A DNA stretch of 50,132 nt. It comes from Candidatus Zixiibacteriota bacterium. Lineage in GTDB: Bacteria > Zixibacteria > MSB-5A5 > UBA10806 > 4484-95. Under the pieces are notes generated by a model. That model was not told the origin of the DNA. It was given only the letters and a program-made list of their open reading frames with translations, and did no database searches. Every line of letters starts with the position of its first letter. The first letter of the stretch is position 1. Made by a program: the position numbers and the translations under genes. Below are positions 48,806 through 50,132 of the stretch, one piece after another. The stretch is from the NCBI GenBank assembly GCA_021159005.1, contig JAGGSN010000200.1:1-50132 (forward strand). Direction: 5' to 3'.

Positions 48806-49993
48806 TTATGCCTCTTTCGCAAGTTGGACTGCGCGTTTAGCGATATTTTCAATTGGCTCCTCGATGCCATGGAATTCAATTTTGGCAAACAGCTCCGGCG
48901 ATTCTTTCTTCGCCTCCTCGAACAGCCGTACGCCTTCCTCCCACATATTGCCGGTCATTCGCATGACTATCGGTTTGGAAAGGCCATGCTCTTTGAGGAA
49001 TATAATCACGCCCTTGGCGAAATCATCGCAGCGGGATATGCCGCCGAAACGGGCGCCGAAAATCGCTTTAACGTTTGGATTCTCATCTAAAAGCACCAGC
49101 ATCTTGGCGATGCGTTCGGGCGAGGGACCGCCGCCGGAATCCATGAAATTTGCAGGCTTGCCGCCAAAGTAAGTGATAAAATCGTTGCCCATGATGCCAT
49201 AACCGGCGCCGCCGGGAAACATGCCGATATCGCCGTCAAGATCTAGATAGGGGATGCCCCATTCGCGCGCTTGTTTTTCGCGCGGAGTTAGCTCGCCCTC
49301 CTCGTGACGTTTCTCGATACCGCGTTCGGCTAAATCAGGATGACGGAATAGCGCATCATCATCAAGACTGACACGGGCATCGGCGCAAATAAGCTCTTTA
49401 TTAGCGGTGAGAACCAGCGGGTTGATTTCAGCCAGCTTGCAGTCATAGGCTTTATAGAATCTAAATAACCCTAAAGCTATCGCGGCAAACTGTCGAATAT
49501 TTTTTGATGGCAAGCCGATATTCTTAGCCAATTGCATAGCCTGAAAATCATGTAATTGCTCGTCGATATCGAATTCCAGCTTGAAAATCTTTTCCGGTGT
49601 CTTTTGCGCAATTTCCTCAATATCGATACCGCCTTCGCCGCAGGCAATGATAGTAATTTTATAATCAATGCGGTTAAGCGTAATGCCGAGATAGATTTCC
49701 TGTTTGATATCGAGCGCTTTTTCGACTAAAATCTTTTCCACCGGGAAGTCTTTGATTTTCAAATTGAAGATATCATTTGCCAAGGACTTAACTTGCCCTT
49801 CAACGTCTGCAAGTTTTATACCGCCGACTTTGCCTCGTCCGCCGGTTAGTACCTGAGCTTTCAACACAACAGGTAATCCTATATTAGCCGATGCGCTGCC
49901 GGCCTCATCGATGTTTGCCGTGATAATGGATTCCGGTACAGGGAGTTTGAATTCCTTGTAGAGTTGTTTCGCCTCATATTCGTAAAGTCTCAA
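48806..49993 (-). CDS. sucC: succinate-CoA ligase, beta subunit
   Basis: A 395-residue ATP-grasp subunit. MRLYEYEAKQLYKEF, KAQVLTGGRGKVGGIKLA, EINPLVLTANKELICADARV and the glycine-rich phosphate loop MDSGGGPSPERIAKML are diagnostic. The start is TTG at 49993 with a strong AGGAGG five bases upstream and a family-typical first residue; no ATG is near. First gene of the minus-strand operon sucC-sucD-asparaginase-membrane protein-tnaA, behind a near-consensus promoter. Confidence 0.96.
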   Translation of the reverse strand: MRLYEYEAKQLYKEFKLPVPESIITANIDEAGSASANIGLPVVLKAQVLTGGRGKVGGIKLADVEGQVKSLANDIFNLKIKDFPVEKILVEKALDIKQEIYLGITLNRIDYKITIIACGEGGIDIEEIAQKTPEKIFKLEFDIDEQLHDFQAMQLAKNIGLPSKNIRQFAAIALGLFRFYKAYDCKLAEINPLVLTANKELICADARVSLDDDALFRHPDLAERGIEKRHEEGELTPREKQAREWGIPYLDLDGDIGMFPGGAGYGIMGNDFITYFGGKPANFMDSGGGPSPERIAKMLVLLDENPNVKAIFGARFGGISRCDDFAKGVIIFLKEHGLSKPIVMRMTGNMWEEGVRLFEEAKKESPELFAKIEFHGIEEPIENIAKRAVQLAKEA

Positions 49994-50037
49994 AGTTCCT
50001 CCTGATTAAACAGCAAATTCAAAATTATTTAACATTA

Positions 50038-50066
50038 ATTTTATTAAATAAGTCTTGTGAAGTCAA
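50038..50066 (-). promoter_or_regulatory. candidate sigma70-type promoter of the sucCD operon
   Basis: On the minus strand TTGACT (50061-50066) and TAAAAT (50038-50043) with the ideal 17-bp spacer. Transcription would begin about 37 bases before the sucC TTG start, leaving a short leader with AGGAGG. Confidence 0.5.
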
Positions 50067-50132
50067 TGGAAAAGAGACTTGGAGTGTAATGCCTCAGTAA
50101 TTGGGGGCAGTCACCGGGCTTGCTAAGATATT

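Noticed and set aside
1-50132. CRISPR arrays, tRNA or rRNA genes
   Set aside because: The recurring repeats are scattered singly, not regularly spaced, and I saw no tRNA T-arm/acceptor pattern or rRNA-like sequence.

Overview
The window looks like chromosomal DNA from an uncultivated Gram-negative bacterium of the FCB type. The evidence is secreted proteins ending in FlgD/Por-type (T9SS-like) sorting domains, extracellular proteins ending in dockerin-like repeats of the GSDV type, an Mla/MCE lipid-transport operon, and many multidomain GAF histidine kinases. A Zixibacteria-like lineage is my best guess, but that is inference. Candidate promoters are TTGACA/TATAAT-like rather than Bacteroidota-type. 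TTG start codons are frequent. Intergenic spaces are full of short palindromic repeats. I see no rRNA, tRNA or CRISPR.

Layout. 1-556 is gene-free. 557-6817 (+) is an operon of three sensor proteins: a membrane GAF protein with a dead kinase end, then two hybrid histidine kinases. 6907-12069 (-) is a metal-cluster locus with two ferredoxin-containing MinD-type ATPases, three NifX/NafY-like proteins, a DUF5320-like protein, a glycine-rich zinc-ribbon protein and a sigma54 activator. It closely resembles the ORP (orange protein) loci of sulfate reducers. 12366-15122 (+) holds a methyltransferase, a biotin carboxylase and a biotin carrier protein. 15284-17938 (-) is a beta-helix/dockerin exoprotein. 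18257-20177 (+) is methylmalonyl-CoA epimerase plus a secreted protein. 20371-23868 (-) is smpB, amidase, murI and an XTP pyrophosphatase. 24105-28552 (+) is a tandem pair of arylsulfotransferase-like dockerin proteins. 28791-31214 (+) is an MlaE/F/D ABC system.

31507-36356 (+) is the most unusual locus. It has a Cache-domain histidine kinase, a CBS-pair protein, a response-regulator receiver domain fused directly to an SLC13/DASS anion transporter, and a stand-alone receiver protein. A perfect CRP-type palindrome lies upstream. The arrangement suggests a transporter whose activity, not only its expression, is set by phosphorelay.

36563-38668 (-) and 39353-40147 (+) encode secreted proteins with carboxypeptidase-regulatory-like repeats. 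40148-45014 is a repeat-rich accessory stretch with a MITE-like element, a truncated transposase, a frameshifted sorting-domain fragment, and genes for YjbQ, a polytopic membrane protein, a CPBP protease and a PAP2 enzyme. 45015-49993 (-) is an apparent operon of succinyl-CoA synthetase (sucCD), L-asparaginase, a small membrane protein and tryptophanase. Together with the biotin-carboxylase and epimerase genes it suggests amino-acid fermentation feeding the methylmalonyl-CoA/succinyl-CoA pathway.
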